From: a virus | Direction: 5' to 3' (one strand) | DNA length: 64,000 bases | Virus record (IMG/VR): IMGVR_UViG_3300005910_000004 | Location: 62,001-126,000 of that record | Shown: positions 1 through 6,884 of the stretch, piece by piece | How the letters are laid out: each line of letters opens with the position of its first letter | Position numbering within the stretch: position 1 is the stretch's first letter | The notes under the pieces: generated by a model | Seen by the model: only the letters and a program-made list of their open reading frames with translations | The model's database searches: none | Told to the model about the DNA's origin: nothing | Translations under genes and position numbers: made by a program

Positions 1-234
1 CGTGATATCCCGATTACTATTGAATGGGGTAATGGTATAATATTGAGTGAAGATGGGATAGAACTTGCTGATGGGCATGCGGAATGTGTAGATGCGATAT
101 ATAATTTTGATTCAAATATGAGTCTTAGTGAAATAGATCATTTAAAACTAGAGAATCAGAAACTCAAAGAAATGATTCATCTATTAAATGAAAAATTAGA
201 GGCTGTAGATATTTTAATACATGGGCTAGAATAA
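1..234 (+). CDS. Hypothetical protein, 5'-truncated by the window edge
   Basis: The frame is open from base 1 and stops at TAA 232-234, so only the C-terminal 77 residues are visible and the true start lies upstream. The visible part begins with a beta-rich stretch (RDIPITIEWGNGIILSEDG) and ends in a predicted coiled coil rich in L, E and K (about residues 50-70). A TTG at 43 could in principle start a 63-residue protein, but the frame reads convincingly through it. The next gene follows after 9 bases. Function is not recognised. Confidence 0.6.
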   Translation, partial: RDIPITIEWGNGIILSEDGIELADGHAECVDAIYNFDSNMSLSEIDHLKLENQKLKEMIHLLNEKLEAVDILIHGLE

Positions 235-243
235 GGATCTAAA

Positions 244-477
244 ATGATTTTGGAATTTGCAATAGAAGGTACACTTGATCACACTGGAGAAAAAAAAGGT
301 AAATCTTTAATCATTCCTCCCAAAGGTTCTATGATACTCTATAAGACATTTGAAGGTGCGAATGTTAAAGGTCGAGTTAAAGATGTTTCTATAGATTATG
401 TATCAAATACTTCTATGGTGTTTATCACAATTTGTAAAACTCACCATAAAATATTACACGAGGTTATTTTACGATGA
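244..477 (+). CDS. Hypothetical small protein (77 aa)
   Basis: The ATG at 244 is preceded by AAGGAT and follows the previous stop by 9 bases, which fits an operon. The product looks like a compact beta-rich domain and has no signal peptide or membrane segment. Its stop codon overlaps the next start (ATGA at 474-477), implying translational coupling. I do not recognise a family. Confidence 0.65.
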   Translation: MILEFAIEGTLDHTGEKKGKSLIIPPKGSMILYKTFEGANVKGRVKDVSIDYVSNTSMVFITICKTHHKILHEVILR

Positions 478-596
478 GTGATATTAAAACAGAAGTTGGT
501 TTAATTATGCAAGGTAAATCTGAACTGAGTGAGAAATCTCAGAAATGGGTTATATCTAAGTATAATCAATTTTTAGCAAGAATTGAAAGGGAATAA
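474..596 (+). CDS. Hypothetical micro-protein (40 aa)
   Basis: The ATG at 474 overlaps the preceding TGA as ATGA, and the frame ends 1 base before the kptA start. The 40-residue product (starts MSDIKTEVGLIMQGK) is predicted to be helical and mixed-charge. Coupling on both sides supports translation, but there is no domain evidence. Confidence 0.5.
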   Translation: MSDIKTEVGLIMQGKSELSEKSQKWVISKYNQFLARIERE

Positions 597-597
597 C

Positions 598-1122
598 ATG
601 GACGATATAAAAGCTTCAAAATTCTTAAGTTTAGTTTTGAGACATGATCCATCTAAAGCTAGCATCGATTTAGATAAGGAAGGATGGGGTAGTGTTCAGA
701 AATTAATCAAGAACACTGATTTGACGTTTGAACAGATAGAAAGAGTTGTATTAAATAACAATAAACAACGATTTGCCTTTAATGTCTCTAAGACTAAAAT
801 CAGAGCTAATCAAGGCCATTCAATTGATGTTGATTTAAAATTGATGCCACTCATGCCTCCTGCTCTTTTATATCATGGGACAGCAACAAGATTCTTAACT
901 TCTATCTATCATAAAGGGATCCAGAAGCAGAAGAGGAATCATGTTCATTTATCATATCTTATATCCACAGCAAGAATTGTTGGATCTAGACATGGTAAAT
1001 GTGCGGTATTGGAGATTGATTCTATGACAATGTATTTAGATGGAAAACAATTCTATCAGTCAGATAATGGTGTATGGTTAACAGATGAAGTTCAACCAAA
1101 GTACATAAGGGGTTTACTATGA
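598..1122 (+). CDS. kptA: RNA 2'-phosphotransferase (KptA/Tpt1 family)
   Basis: Tpt1/KptA enzymes transfer an internal RNA 2'-phosphate to NAD+, releasing nicotinamide and ADP-ribose 1'',2''-cyclic phosphate. The 174-residue protein carries the family signatures: SKFLSLVLRH (R15, H16), IRANQGHS (R69), LYHGT (about 91-95), GSRHGK (R131) and the C-terminal VWLTDEVQPKYI. All four catalytic Arg/His positions are present, so activity is expected. The start at 598 follows a GGGA ribosome site; an in-frame ATG at 583 lies inside the upstream gene and is less likely. The gene overlaps the next by ATGA. Among many tRNAs, repair of 2'-phosphorylated RNA after cleavage and ligation is a plausible role, but this is inference. 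Confidence 0.92.
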   Translation: MDDIKASKFLSLVLRHDPSKASIDLDKEGWGSVQKLIKNTDLTFEQIERVVLNNNKQRFAFNVSKTKIRANQGHSIDVDLKLMPLMPPALLYHGTATRFLTSIYHKGIQKQKRNHVHLSYLISTARIVGSRHGKCAVLEIDSMTMYLDGKQFYQSDNGVWLTDEVQPKYIRGLL

Positions 1123-1589
1123 AAGTACCAGTATGGGTTAATATGAGTGAAGAAGAATTGGTATCTAAGAATGCTGATGAATTACATGTATTGTTTGGTT
1201 GTAGTATAAAATTGTTTGAAACATTTTGTGAACAATCAGATGTATCATTTGATGTGAAGAAGAAAGTTGCAACATGGGGTACTTGTGGCCTAAATGGAAA
1301 TAAACATCCATTGACGCAGATAAAATTGATTGATTGTGATTCGGATCAGCTTCGAGCTATTCGTGAAGAAAGATATTGGATTGATTTTTATGATGATATC
1401 ATTATGGGGATATTGTTTGATCGTGGTGAAGTTGATACTTGTGAAAATTGTAAATTCTTAATTTTCGATGAAACAGATGAAGGTAAGACTTATGAATGTC
1501 CTTATCGTGATGCTGGTGAACGATCAGAGGTAACTATCCGTTATAAATGTGGTAACTGGGAGGAAAAGTTGGGAGATAAAAATGATTAA
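1119..1589 (+). CDS. Hypothetical protein with C-terminal cysteine cluster (156 aa)
   Basis: The ATG overlaps the kptA stop, so the two are probably co-translated. The N-terminal two thirds are helical (a WVNMSEEELVSKNADELH stretch near the start). The C-terminal third has CENC near 107-110, a later ECPYRD and a final KCGNW, which together could form a zinc ribbon of about 40 residues. The pairing with KptA suggests a nucleic-acid role, but no family is recognised. The 3' end overlaps the following small gene by 8 bases. Confidence 0.65.
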   Translation: MKVPVWVNMSEEELVSKNADELHVLFGCSIKLFETFCEQSDVSFDVKKKVATWGTCGLNGNKHPLTQIKLIDCDSDQLRAIREERYWIDFYDDIIMGILFDRGEVDTCENCKFLIFDETDEGKTYECPYRDAGERSEVTIRYKCGNWEEKLGDKND

Positions 1590-1788
1590 TCTACTTAATG
1601 ATAAAGAGCAAGAAGTAATGGATTGTTTAGCTGATGCTTATAATAAATTTAGTTTATTATAAGTATTGCATCCAGATGAACAAAGGTCTTTTACTGATTT
1701 TATTCATATAGCTCAGCATTATGTAATGGCTAGACCAGTTAGAAGATATTATCATAATGAGAGAAATTTGGTTAGATCCTTTTCATAA
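1582..1788 (+). pseudogene. Small phage protein interrupted by an in-frame TAA
   Basis: The frame starts at ATG 1582, meets TAA at 1660-1662, and then continues open in the same frame to TAA 1786-1788. The two halves read as one helical protein: MINLLNDKEQEVMDCLADAY before the stop and VLHPDEQRSFTDFIHIAQHY plus VMARPVRR after it. The second half resembles a small helical phage family (HPxxxxxFxxxIHxxQxxVxARP) whose function I cannot name. A single G-to-T change in GAA would explain the stop. A TTG at 1666 might allow expression of the second half alone. Confidence 0.55.
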
Positions 1789-1795
1789 TAGAAAA

Positions 1796-1807
1796 GAATA
1801 AATAAAG
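1796..1807 (+). promoter_or_regulatory. Candidate phage promoter motif GAATAAATAAAG
   Basis: This GAATAAATAAAG lies between the broken small gene and a structured non-coding stretch leading to tRNA-Gly. The same core occurs before tRNA-Tyr (8190), tRNA-His (10959), tRNA-Ile (15262) and several protein genes. Position and T4-late-like composition suggest a -10-type promoter element, but this is inference only. Confidence 0.35.
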
Positions 1808-1877
1808 ATAACCATATAAGTCTCGTTTTAGGTAAGTACTTCAGAGTATTCTGATGTGAAAGCTTTATGTTATCCGA
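1803..1877 (+). ncRNA. Structured leader or small RNA upstream of tRNA-Gly
   Basis: GATAAC at 1806-1811 can pair with GTTATC near 1870-1875, extended by CATA/TATG, and encloses an inner hairpin TTCAGA-gtat-TCTGAT around 1841-1856. The element begins right after the promoter-like motif and ends about 20 bases before tRNA-Gly. No open reading frame fits here. It could be a tRNA-precursor leader, a small RNA or a cis element. Confidence 0.3.
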
Positions 1878-1895
1878 GAATGTGATTATATAATA

Positions 1896-1971
1896 GCAAG
1901 TGTAACTCAATTGGAAGAGCATTTGATTTCCAATCAGATTGTTGCGTGTTCAAGTCACGTCTCTTGCTCCA
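1896..1971 (+). tRNA. tRNA-Gly(UCC)
   Basis: The cloverleaf has acceptor GCAAGTG/CTCTTGC (one T-T mismatch), anticodon arm TTTGA-TTTCCAA-TCAGA giving anticodon UCC, T arm GCGTG-TTCAAGT-CACGT, discriminator T and an encoded CCA. It reads GGA codons, which suit this AT-rich genome. Confidence 0.85.
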
Positions 1972-2338
1972 TTTTACGGGGGTTCCAATGCAAAGGATAA
2001 CTTGGATAGGATGGTAATTCTAACCCGCTCCCACCAACAATATGTAACCTGGATGAACCTATAGCGTATGATAGGGTTAATTCATATCTTAATACGAACC
2101 AAATGACTTATTAAGTTAAGTTGAGCCCACTTGGTGACTCGTGGGTAAATGATATATGAAGATTATATGTTTTGAGTCCAAAGGGCTATGACACGGCTAG
2201 CCACAAAATGTATAGTAATTGATATTGACTAGATCAAGAAGAAAATTTGCCAGGTGGAATTCTAGACGTTAAGCTTAAACACGATAAGAGGCCCTTTTCA
2301 GTTAGAGGTTAAACTGGTCATTTTTAAAGGAGGTTATA
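1972..2338 (+). other. Non-coding 367-base region with several stem-loops
   Basis: No convincing gene lies here. The first 60 bases (1978-2036) look like a shortened tRNA: GGGGG pairs with CTCCC, two inner hairpins are possible, and it ends CCCACCA. A long stem-loop follows at about 2053-2093 (AACCTAT/ATAGGGTT with loop AGCGTATG, extended by GATGAA/TTCATATC). CCCAC/GTGGG pairs around 2128-2148. A CAGTT/AACTG hairpin before GGTCATTTTT near 2299-2326 could be a terminator. Together this suggests a transcribed structured RNA, possibly with a decayed tRNA at its 5' end. I could not match it to tmRNA or a group I intron. Confidence 0.4.
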
Positions 2339-2581
2339 ATGAATAATAATGATAGAAATAGATTAGTAGCTCATTGCAAAACTATAATGCAACTATGGCA
2401 TATTGAACGACTTAAAGCTAATGGTAATCAATGGTCACATCACCAATCATGCCAAGCATATCTTGATTGTATGAGATCATTGGAAAAATTGGGATTTATC
2501 AAAACATTTAATATTACATCAGTGTCAGTTACATTCCCAAATGATGATGTGGTAAAATTCCCGTATCGTAAGACTTTATGA
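2339..2581 (+). CDS. Hypothetical protein (80 aa)
   Basis: The ATG follows a strong AAAGGAGGT ribosome site. The product is helical at the N-terminus (an MNNNDRNRLVAHCKTIMQLW segment) with a His/Cys-containing middle and a beta-rich end. Its TGA overlaps the next ATG (ATGA at 2578). It begins a run of four overlapping genes. No known family is recognised. Confidence 0.7.
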   Translation: MNNNDRNRLVAHCKTIMQLWHIERLKANGNQWSHHQSCQAYLDCMRSLEKLGFIKTFNITSVSVTFPNDDVVKFPYRKTL

Positions 2582-2754
2582 ATAGACTATATAAGATTCA
2601 TTGGTTGAAGAGATTTATACAGGCACATGTTAGTCATGTATCTTATAAACATGATCGATGGTTATGTAACATATATAGAGAATTTTGTGATAAAGCTAAG
2701 ATTGATAAATTTATATCAGCAGATGAACTATTGTATGAATTGGAGTGTAGATGA
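2578..2754 (+). CDS. Hypothetical small basic protein (58 aa)
   Basis: The ATG at 2578 overlaps the upstream TGA and the TGA at 2752-2754 overlaps the next ATG at 2751. The 58-residue product (starts MNRLYKIHWLKRFIQAHVSH) is basic with Trp, Tyr and His residues. The coupling makes this frame preferable to an overlapping frame starting at 2627. Function is unknown. Confidence 0.6.
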   Translation: MNRLYKIHWLKRFIQAHVSHVSYKHDRWLCNIYREFCDKAKIDKFISADELLYELECR

Positions 2755-3155
2755 TGTCAGAATTACAAGAATTGAAAAATCGTGTAAAATTTTTAGAAGA
2801 TGGAATCCAAAACTGGATTGATATTAGAATGAAAGGTTATTCTGATGGTCAATATGGTAAAGGGTTTATGAAACAGTTGATAATGAAATCAAGTCTTATA
2901 TCAGACAAAGCCAAAGATTCCTTAAAGAAATTCTTGGGTGATTCTGGAAGAGATTTCTTTAAGCATATGAAAAAAGAACATGGTCGTTTAGATGCTGTAT
3001 ATATGGATGATGGGATTCCTCATTGTGTACATTTGGAAGAAGGTATGCAAGTTCGGAACTTCCTTAGAAGTCTTGATGAATGCGAAGATTGGGATGCTCA
3101 TAAACTTGATGATAACTGGGTTCAGATAGTGGAGGGATTATTATTGAATGAGTAA
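2751..3155 (+). CDS. Hypothetical protein with N-terminal coiled coil (134 aa)
   Basis: Two adjacent ATGs (2751 and 2754) can start the frame. The N-terminus is a short coiled coil (LQELKNRVKFLEDGIQNW). The rest is helical and mixed-charge with a conserved-looking DAVYMDDGIPHCVHLEEG stretch near residues 84-101. It overlaps the downstream gene by 8 bases. No family is recognised. Confidence 0.65.
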   Translation: MMSELQELKNRVKFLEDGIQNWIDIRMKGYSDGQYGKGFMKQLIMKSSLISDKAKDSLKKFLGDSGRDFFKHMKKEHGRLDAVYMDDGIPHCVHLEEGMQVRNFLRSLDECEDWDAHKLDDNWVQIVEGLLLNE

Positions 3156-3822
3156 AAAATTACGATTATCGCTTAGTATGGATACTGATGATGATGCTAC
3201 CATAACTTATGATGGAAAACAGTATTGTAGGTATCTGGAGAATTTAATAATATCTAAAAATTTCAATAATGTTACAGAGGTCGCTAATTTCCTAACCCAT
3301 GAGATTATAGTTGGTGATGGTGAGAAAGCATCTGATTTCACTAAAGGTTGGTTGATTGCATCTGCAACAGCAATTTTATGTCAACAAGAACCTCAATCAG
3401 TATCTGGGAATCAACACTATGAATGCTATGTATTTGAAATAGATGCGTGTTGGTATTCCAAAGTCAGAGTGATGGATCGATTTGATATGAATGCAATACA
3501 TCGTCGAAAGGTAGAGTTGGATGGCTGGATGGATGATATATTCGTAGCAACTTACTTGATCGGTACTTTCGAAGATAAGAGAGAATGGATAGAGGATATT
3601 TTAGAACATTATAGTGATCTTGATAGTTTCAAAGTAGATCATTCAATCAGTGATGGATTGGTTATAGTAGATGATCATAGATCATATGTCCAAGGAGAGG
3701 AATTTAATAGTGGTATAGCATCATCGAAAGAAGAAGCTATATTACAATTCAATATTTCAGAACCTGAAACTGAATCAGAACACAACGAATGGGAAGAGTC
3801 TGATGAAAACAGTAATGATTAA
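3148..3822 (+). CDS. Hypothetical acidic protein (224 aa)
   Basis: The ATG at 3148 lies within the preceding stop region, with GGAGG upstream. The product has a beta-rich N-terminus (LRLSLSMDTDDDATITYDGK), a helical centre and a strongly acidic C-terminal tail (SEPETESEHNEWEESDEN). No transmembrane segment, signal or recognised catalytic motif is visible. Confidence 0.7.
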   Translation: MSKKLRLSLSMDTDDDATITYDGKQYCRYLENLIISKNFNNVTEVANFLTHEIIVGDGEKASDFTKGWLIASATAILCQQEPQSVSGNQHYECYVFEIDACWYSKVRVMDRFDMNAIHRRKVELDGWMDDIFVATYLIGTFEDKREWIEDILEHYSDLDSFKVDHSISDGLVIVDDHRSYVQGEEFNSGIASSKEEAILQFNISEPETESEHNEWEESDENSND

Positions 3823-3883
3823 AGTTAAAGAGCATGGTAGTGGTGATACTAAGTATATAGCAGTGGAGAAGATGAATGGGTGA
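3803..3883 (+). CDS. Possible micro-protein (26 aa) bridging two genes
   Basis: ATG at 3803 to TGA 3881-3883 gives MKTVMIKVKEHGSGDTKYIA plus six residues. It overlaps the upstream gene by 20 bases and the GIY-YIG gene by 8, so it fills an otherwise non-coding gap. Its length makes this tentative; it may only keep ribosomes moving to the next start. Confidence 0.35.
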   Translation: MKTVMIKVKEHGSGDTKYIAVEKMNG

Positions 3884-4154
3884 TAAATCATGGTTTGTAT
3901 ATATGGTTAGATGTCAAAACAATGCCCTATATACCGGTATCACTACCGACTTAGATGCTAGAGTTAAAAAACATAATTCTGGTAAAGGTTCTAAATCAGT
4001 TCGAGCTCATGGATTACCTGTTACTCTTGAGTGGAGTCTGAAGGTTGTTAATAGGAGTGTTGCTTCTAAGTATGAATGTGACATTAAAAAAATGAGTAAG
4101 AGTAAAAAAGAAGATGTGATCAGATCAAAGATTCATGAATTTTTTAAATCATAA
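3876..4154 (+). CDS. GIY-YIG nuclease domain protein (UPF0213/YhbQ-like)
   Basis: This is a minimal GIY-YIG domain of 92 residues. WFVYMVRC followed by ALYTGITTDLDARVKKHNSG forms the GIY/YIG core, with the catalytic Arg region DARVKKHN and a later Glu-containing YECDIKKMSK stretch. The length matches stand-alone UPF0213 proteins and it lacks the NUMOD3 repeats of the window's homing endonucleases. It may be a DNA-processing nuclease rather than a mobile endonuclease. The target is unknown. Confidence 0.85.
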   Translation: MGDKSWFVYMVRCQNNALYTGITTDLDARVKKHNSGKGSKSVRAHGLPVTLEWSLKVVNRSVASKYECDIKKMSKSKKEDVIRSKIHEFFKS

Positions 4155-4192
4155 CTAAGATCTTATTTTAAGAAAAAGGAATAAATAAAAAT

Positions 4193-4321
4193 ATGGAACG
4201 TGAATGTCCAAAATGTCATTATATGAATATCACTGATAATTGGGTATATGTTTGTCCTTGTTGTGGTTTAGAGACATGTCCTGACTGTGCTGGTAGTTGT
4301 GGATGTGATATAGAAGAATAA
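4193..4321 (+). CDS. Zinc-ribbon micro-protein (42 aa)
   Basis: ATG at 4193 follows AAAAAGGAATAAATAAAA, where AAAGGA may be the ribosome site and GAATAAAT the promoter-like motif. The product contains CPKC, CPCC, CPDC and CGC, eight or more cysteines in 42 residues, spaced as two CxxC knuckles plus a tail, so a bound zinc ion is likely. It ends 6 bases before tRNA-Ser. Partner and function are unknown. Confidence 0.6.
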   Translation: MERECPKCHYMNITDNWVYVCPCCGLETCPDCAGSCGCDIEE

Positions 4322-4327
4322 TTTTAT

Positions 4328-4415
4328 GGAGAGGTGGCTGAGTGGCTTAAAGCGCATCATTGCTATCGATGTGGTTCGAAAGTTCCCGTGGGTTCGAATC
4401 CCACCCTCTCTTCCA
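4328..4415 (+). tRNA. tRNA-Ser(GCU)
   Basis: This is a class II tRNA with a long variable arm. The acceptor is GGAGAGG/CCTCTCT, the anticodon loop TTGCTAT gives GCU, and the T arm is GTGGG-TTCGAAT-CCCAC. The CCA end is encoded. One mismatch (A-C) closes the anticodon loop. Confidence 0.88.
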
Positions 4416-4436
4416 AGGTTTTTGGAGGTTGATTAT

Positions 4437-4526
4437 ATGAATGAATATAAAAAGATTAGATCTATGTGTTTTTCATCTAATGGTCGAAAACGAACAGGTA
4501 TTAGTGGCAAGAAATCACTACGATAA
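4437..4526 (+). CDS. Possible basic micro-protein (29 aa)
   Basis: ATG at 4437 has a good TTGGAGG ribosome site 8 bases upstream, just after tRNA-Ser. The 29-residue product is rich in Lys, Arg and Ser (MNEYKKIRSMCFSSNGRKR then TGISGKKSLR). A nucleic-acid-binding peptide is conceivable. Short length limits confidence. Confidence 0.4.
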   Translation: MNEYKKIRSMCFSSNGRKRTGISGKKSLR

Positions 4527-4593
4527 TCTGCTGTACAAAGATCCGTTAGACGATCCATTAATGGAAAATTAACGAAATTGTTAGATCAGTAGT

Positions 4594-4631
4594 CTCCAAA
4601 ATTATCGGTTGGGGTTTGACTCCGCCAATAA
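4594..4631 (+). repeat. T-arm-like hairpin, copy 1
   Basis: TTGGGGTTTGACTCCGCCAA can fold as a short stem and resembles a tRNA T arm plus acceptor strand. A close relative (TTGGGGTTTTTCAAACTCC then AGCCA) occurs at 4979-5002. Each lies a few bases upstream of a ribosome site and start codon. They may be tRNA remnants or cis elements. Confidence 0.3.
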
Positions 4632-4641
4632 AGGATTGATT

Positions 4642-4779
4642 ATGGATTTAAAAGATAGAGTCATGAGAATGATTAATTATGAGATTAGAGATATGGATCC
4701 TCCAGATGCATCAAATGTAGTTTCTGATATAGCAGAAGATTTAGCAATATATGCTGAAGCTTTAGAAAATCAAGGGTGA
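4642..4779 (+). CDS. Hypothetical small acidic protein (45 aa)
   Basis: ATG at 4642 has AAAGGA 10 bases upstream. The product is helical and acidic (MDLKDRVMRMINYEIRDMD start). Its last six bases overlap the 5' end of tRNA-Arg(ACG), so translation and tRNA processing would compete on one transcript. No family is recognised. Confidence 0.5.
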   Translation: MDLKDRVMRMINYEIRDMDPPDASNVVSDIAEDLAIYAEALENQG

Positions 4780-4849
4780 GTAGCTCAATGGATAGAGCGT
4801 TACACTACGAATGTAAATGTTGGGGGTTCGACTCCCTCTTCACCTACCA
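4774..4849 (+). tRNA. tRNA-Arg(ACG)
   Basis: The acceptor is GGGTGAG/TTCACCT, the D arm GCTC...GAGC, the anticodon arm TTACA-CTACGAA-TGTAA (anticodon ACG, probably edited to ICG), and the T arm GGGGG-TTCGACT-CCCTC. The CCA is encoded. The 5' end overlaps the stop of the preceding small gene. Confidence 0.9.
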
Positions 4850-4881
4850 ATTTAATTAGAACAAAAGATTAAAATAAAAAT

Positions 4882-4957
4882 GGGGTTGTAGCTCAGCTGA
4901 GAGAGCAGGTGCTTTGCAAGCATCAGGTCGAGGGTTTGATCCCCTCCAGCTCCACCA
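4882..4957 (+). tRNA. tRNA-Ala(UGC)
   Basis: The acceptor is GGGGTTG/CAGCTCC, which contains the G3-U70 pair typical of tRNA-Ala. The anticodon arm GGTGC-TTTGCAA-GCATC gives UGC and CCA is encoded. It lies 32 bases after tRNA-Arg(ACG). Confidence 0.93.
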
Positions 4958-5017
4958 TTTTAAGGAAATTAGAGATAGTTGGGGTTTTTCAAACTCCAGC
5001 CATAAAAAAGGAGAACG

Positions 5018-5344
5018 ATGATTGATTATCCGAAGAGATTGGGTAAATTGGATGCTTCTAATATCTTTGCTATAAGAGTATCCAGAGGAGAACCTCATAA
5101 TGAATGTGGTGATTATCCATATACTTTGGATATCCTTAATAGATTTAATCGCAAGGTTTTTGTGGTGACTGGTATTTTACATGAGGGTGAATCATGTAAT
5201 GTTGAGGATTTTACTTTGATGGATGAAACTAGACAATATGACTTCTCTGGTGGTGATTTGAATAGTGATAATATAGCTGTTATAAAAATATTTCATTGCA
5301 GTAGTTGTTTTAATTCTCATGTCATCGTAGATATGAGGGCTTGA
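5018..5344 (+). CDS. Hypothetical protein (108 aa)
   Basis: The ATG follows AAAAAGGAGAACG, a strong ribosome site, and sits after the second T-arm-like hairpin. The product is beta-rich with cysteines near the end (FHCSSCFNSH). It is followed after one base by the next gene, suggesting an operon. No recognised domain. Confidence 0.7.
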   Translation: MIDYPKRLGKLDASNIFAIRVSRGEPHNECGDYPYTLDILNRFNRKVFVVTGILHEGESCNVEDFTLMDETRQYDFSGGDLNSDNIAVIKIFHCSSCFNSHVIVDMRA

Positions 5345-5345
5345 T

Positions 5346-5726
5346 ATGTCTAACTATGAATTTAAGAACAAACAATGGGAGATTAAATTTGATCTACCTG
5401 ATTGTTTAATGGATCCATTATTTGATAATAGTAGATTGCATGGTATGCCTACTCATAATCCAACTATGGATACCAGTATTCATACTGTTATGGAAGAGAA
5501 TAAACCAATATATGATCTTTTGATTAAATGGATGGATGCTATAAGAGATGGTAATAAACCACGCGAAGATTCTTATGTTAAACATAAAGTTGATGGGAAA
5601 ACATACGTATTCAAAAATTTATGGCCTTGTAAGTTAAAATATCCGTTAGATGAATGTAAAGATACTAATGCAGTTATAGAAGTTACATTTCATTATGATT
5701 GGTGTGGGGAGGTTAAAGATGGATGA
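5346..5726 (+). CDS. Hypothetical beta-rich protein (126 aa), possibly virion-related
   Basis: The product begins MSNYEFKNKQWEIKFDLPDC and ends with VIEVTFHYDWCGEVKDG. A central YDLLIKWMDAIRDG helix and the terminal WPxxLKYPL...VTFHYDW strands are loosely reminiscent of myovirus tail-tube-type folds, but this is weak and no catalytic motif is present. The start is one base after the upstream stop. Confidence 0.6.
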   Translation: MSNYEFKNKQWEIKFDLPDCLMDPLFDNSRLHGMPTHNPTMDTSIHTVMEENKPIYDLLIKWMDAIRDGNKPREDSYVKHKVDGKTYVFKNLWPCKLKYPLDECKDTNAVIEVTFHYDWCGEVKDG

Positions 5727-5793
5727 TTTTGTTATAGATTTTGATCTATGTTCGATGTATACATTTAGATATCCGATTGAAACATTACGCTAA
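5719..5793 (+). CDS. Possible micro-ORF (24 aa) running into tRNA-Cys
   Basis: ATG at 5719 overlaps the upstream gene's end and the frame stops inside the first five bases of tRNA-Cys. The product is MDDFVIDFDLCSMYTFRYPI plus four residues. It would otherwise be a 60-base gap. Evidence for translation is limited to the overlap. Confidence 0.25.
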   Translation: MDDFVIDFDLCSMYTFRYPIETLR

Positions 5794-5871
5794 GGTGCCG
5801 GAGTGGTTGAACGGGTCAGTCTGCAAAACTGAAATTCTACGTCATGGGTTCGAATCCCATCCTTAGCTCCA
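5789..5871 (+). tRNA. tRNA-Cys(GCA)
   Basis: The acceptor is GCTAAGG/CCTTAGC with discriminator T, a cysteine identity element. The anticodon arm TCAGT-CTGCAAA-ACTGA gives GCA and the T arm is ATGGG-TTCGAAT-CCCAT. CCA is encoded. At 83 bases the D and variable regions are longer than usual for tRNA-Cys. Confidence 0.85.
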
Positions 5872-5884
5872 TTAAAGGAGATTA

Positions 5885-6133
5885 ATGAGTCTCGAAATAT
5901 TAGAACAATATATGAATGATAAAGGATTCCATTGTTGGGAATGTGAAACTGGAGTATCAAATCTAAGTCAGCTATGTGAAGACATGGGTTATGATGGTGA
6001 TGTGTGTGGTACTGCATTAACTAATTTCCTAGCTGATAATTCAGGTGTGATAGAAGCCATGTTAAAATGGATATCTGATCACATGGCTGATGAATGGAAA
6101 GAAAGTTTATCATCAGAAAATGAACAATTATAA
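5885..6133 (+). CDS. Hypothetical acidic protein (82 aa)
   Basis: The ATG has AAAGGAG upstream, 13 bases after tRNA-Cys. The product is helical and acidic with Cys/Trp residues near FHCWECETG. No signal, membrane segment or known domain is visible. Confidence 0.65.
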   Translation: MSLEILEQYMNDKGFHCWECETGVSNLSQLCEDMGYDGDVCGTALTNFLADNSGVIEAMLKWISDHMADEWKESLSSENEQL

Positions 6134-6146
6134 AAGGAAAATACAA

Positions 6147-6884
6147 ATGGAAAATGATAAAAATATTAATGGCACTCAATATGAGAAAAAGCCAAAACCT
6201 TCTGAGATCAGAAAAACTGAACTTAAAGAACTTCTATCACACCATGATATGGATGATCTTAGATTCTCTTATTACAAGGCTCCACGGGGCTATTATGTGA
6301 CAGCAGTAACGAAACGAATTAGAAATGGGAATTATTTGGTTGCCGCATTCTCTTTCTGTAGTCCTAAAGATTCATTCTGTAAGGCTGAAGGTAAAGTTAA
6401 TTGTCTTCGCCGGATTAGAGATTTTGAAAAATTGATGGCGGAATCAAAAGAATCTGAGCCAAATCCATGTGACGTGGATATTTCTTACATTGCAATACTG
6501 CCTTTTGCAAATGTTCCAACTATTCTGAACATTATCTTTGCATACAATCTAATTGAATCAAAACCTCTACGACTTGAAAATACTAAGTTTACTTTTGAGT
6601 TATATGATGATGCTGAGATTGTTGATGATAATTATGAAGAAAAGAAATGTAGTTGTGGATGCTGTACTTGTAAATCACAGAAACCTTCTGTAATCGAGCA
6701 AGCTATGGCTGATGGTATATTGGATGCAGATGCTGATGTTCCAGTAGATGATACATCAACTATGAGCGACGTTATGGCGGAAGGTATAGAAAAGATCAAA
6801 AATCATAAATGTGTGGGTGTCAGTGCATCCACTAGCTTGAATCCATGTGCACCGATCGTACATGATGTTCCAGATGATAATTAA
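6147..6884 (+). CDS. Hypothetical protein with CSCGCCTC cluster (245 aa)
   Basis: The start at 6147 has AAAGGA upstream; an in-frame ATG at 6090 lies within the previous gene and lacks a site. After a charged N-terminus there is a globular alpha/beta domain (about 35-170). A tight cysteine cluster (KKCSCGCCTCK, about 185-195) follows, then a low-complexity acidic tail (DADADVPVDDTS). The cluster could bind metal. The stop is immediately followed by a perfect hairpin. Function is unknown. Confidence 0.65.
   Translation: MENDKNINGTQYEKKPKPSEIRKTELKELLSHHDMDDLRFSYYKAPRGYYVTAVTKRIRNGNYLVAAFSFCSPKDSFCKAEGKVNCLRRIRDFEKLMAESKESEPNPCDVDISYIAILPFANVPTILNIIFAYNLIESKPLRLENTKFTFELYDDAEIVDDNYEEKKCSCGCCTCKSQKPSVIEQAMADGILDADADVPVDDTSTMSDVMAEGIEKIKNHKCVGVSASTSLNPCAPIVHDVPDDN

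Noticed and set aside
1582-1788. Anti-CBASS Acb2-type small protein
   Set aside because: Size and helical nature fit, but the HPxxxxxF...ARP pattern does not match the Acb2 consensus I remember. No function assigned.
1972-2338. tmRNA or group I intron
   Set aside because: I could not find the tmRNA acceptor/T-arm pair with a tag reading frame or convincing intron core helices. It is left as an unassigned structured region.
2627-2821. Frame starting at 2627
   Set aside because: It overlaps the better coupled genes at 2578 and 2751 and reads poorly as protein.
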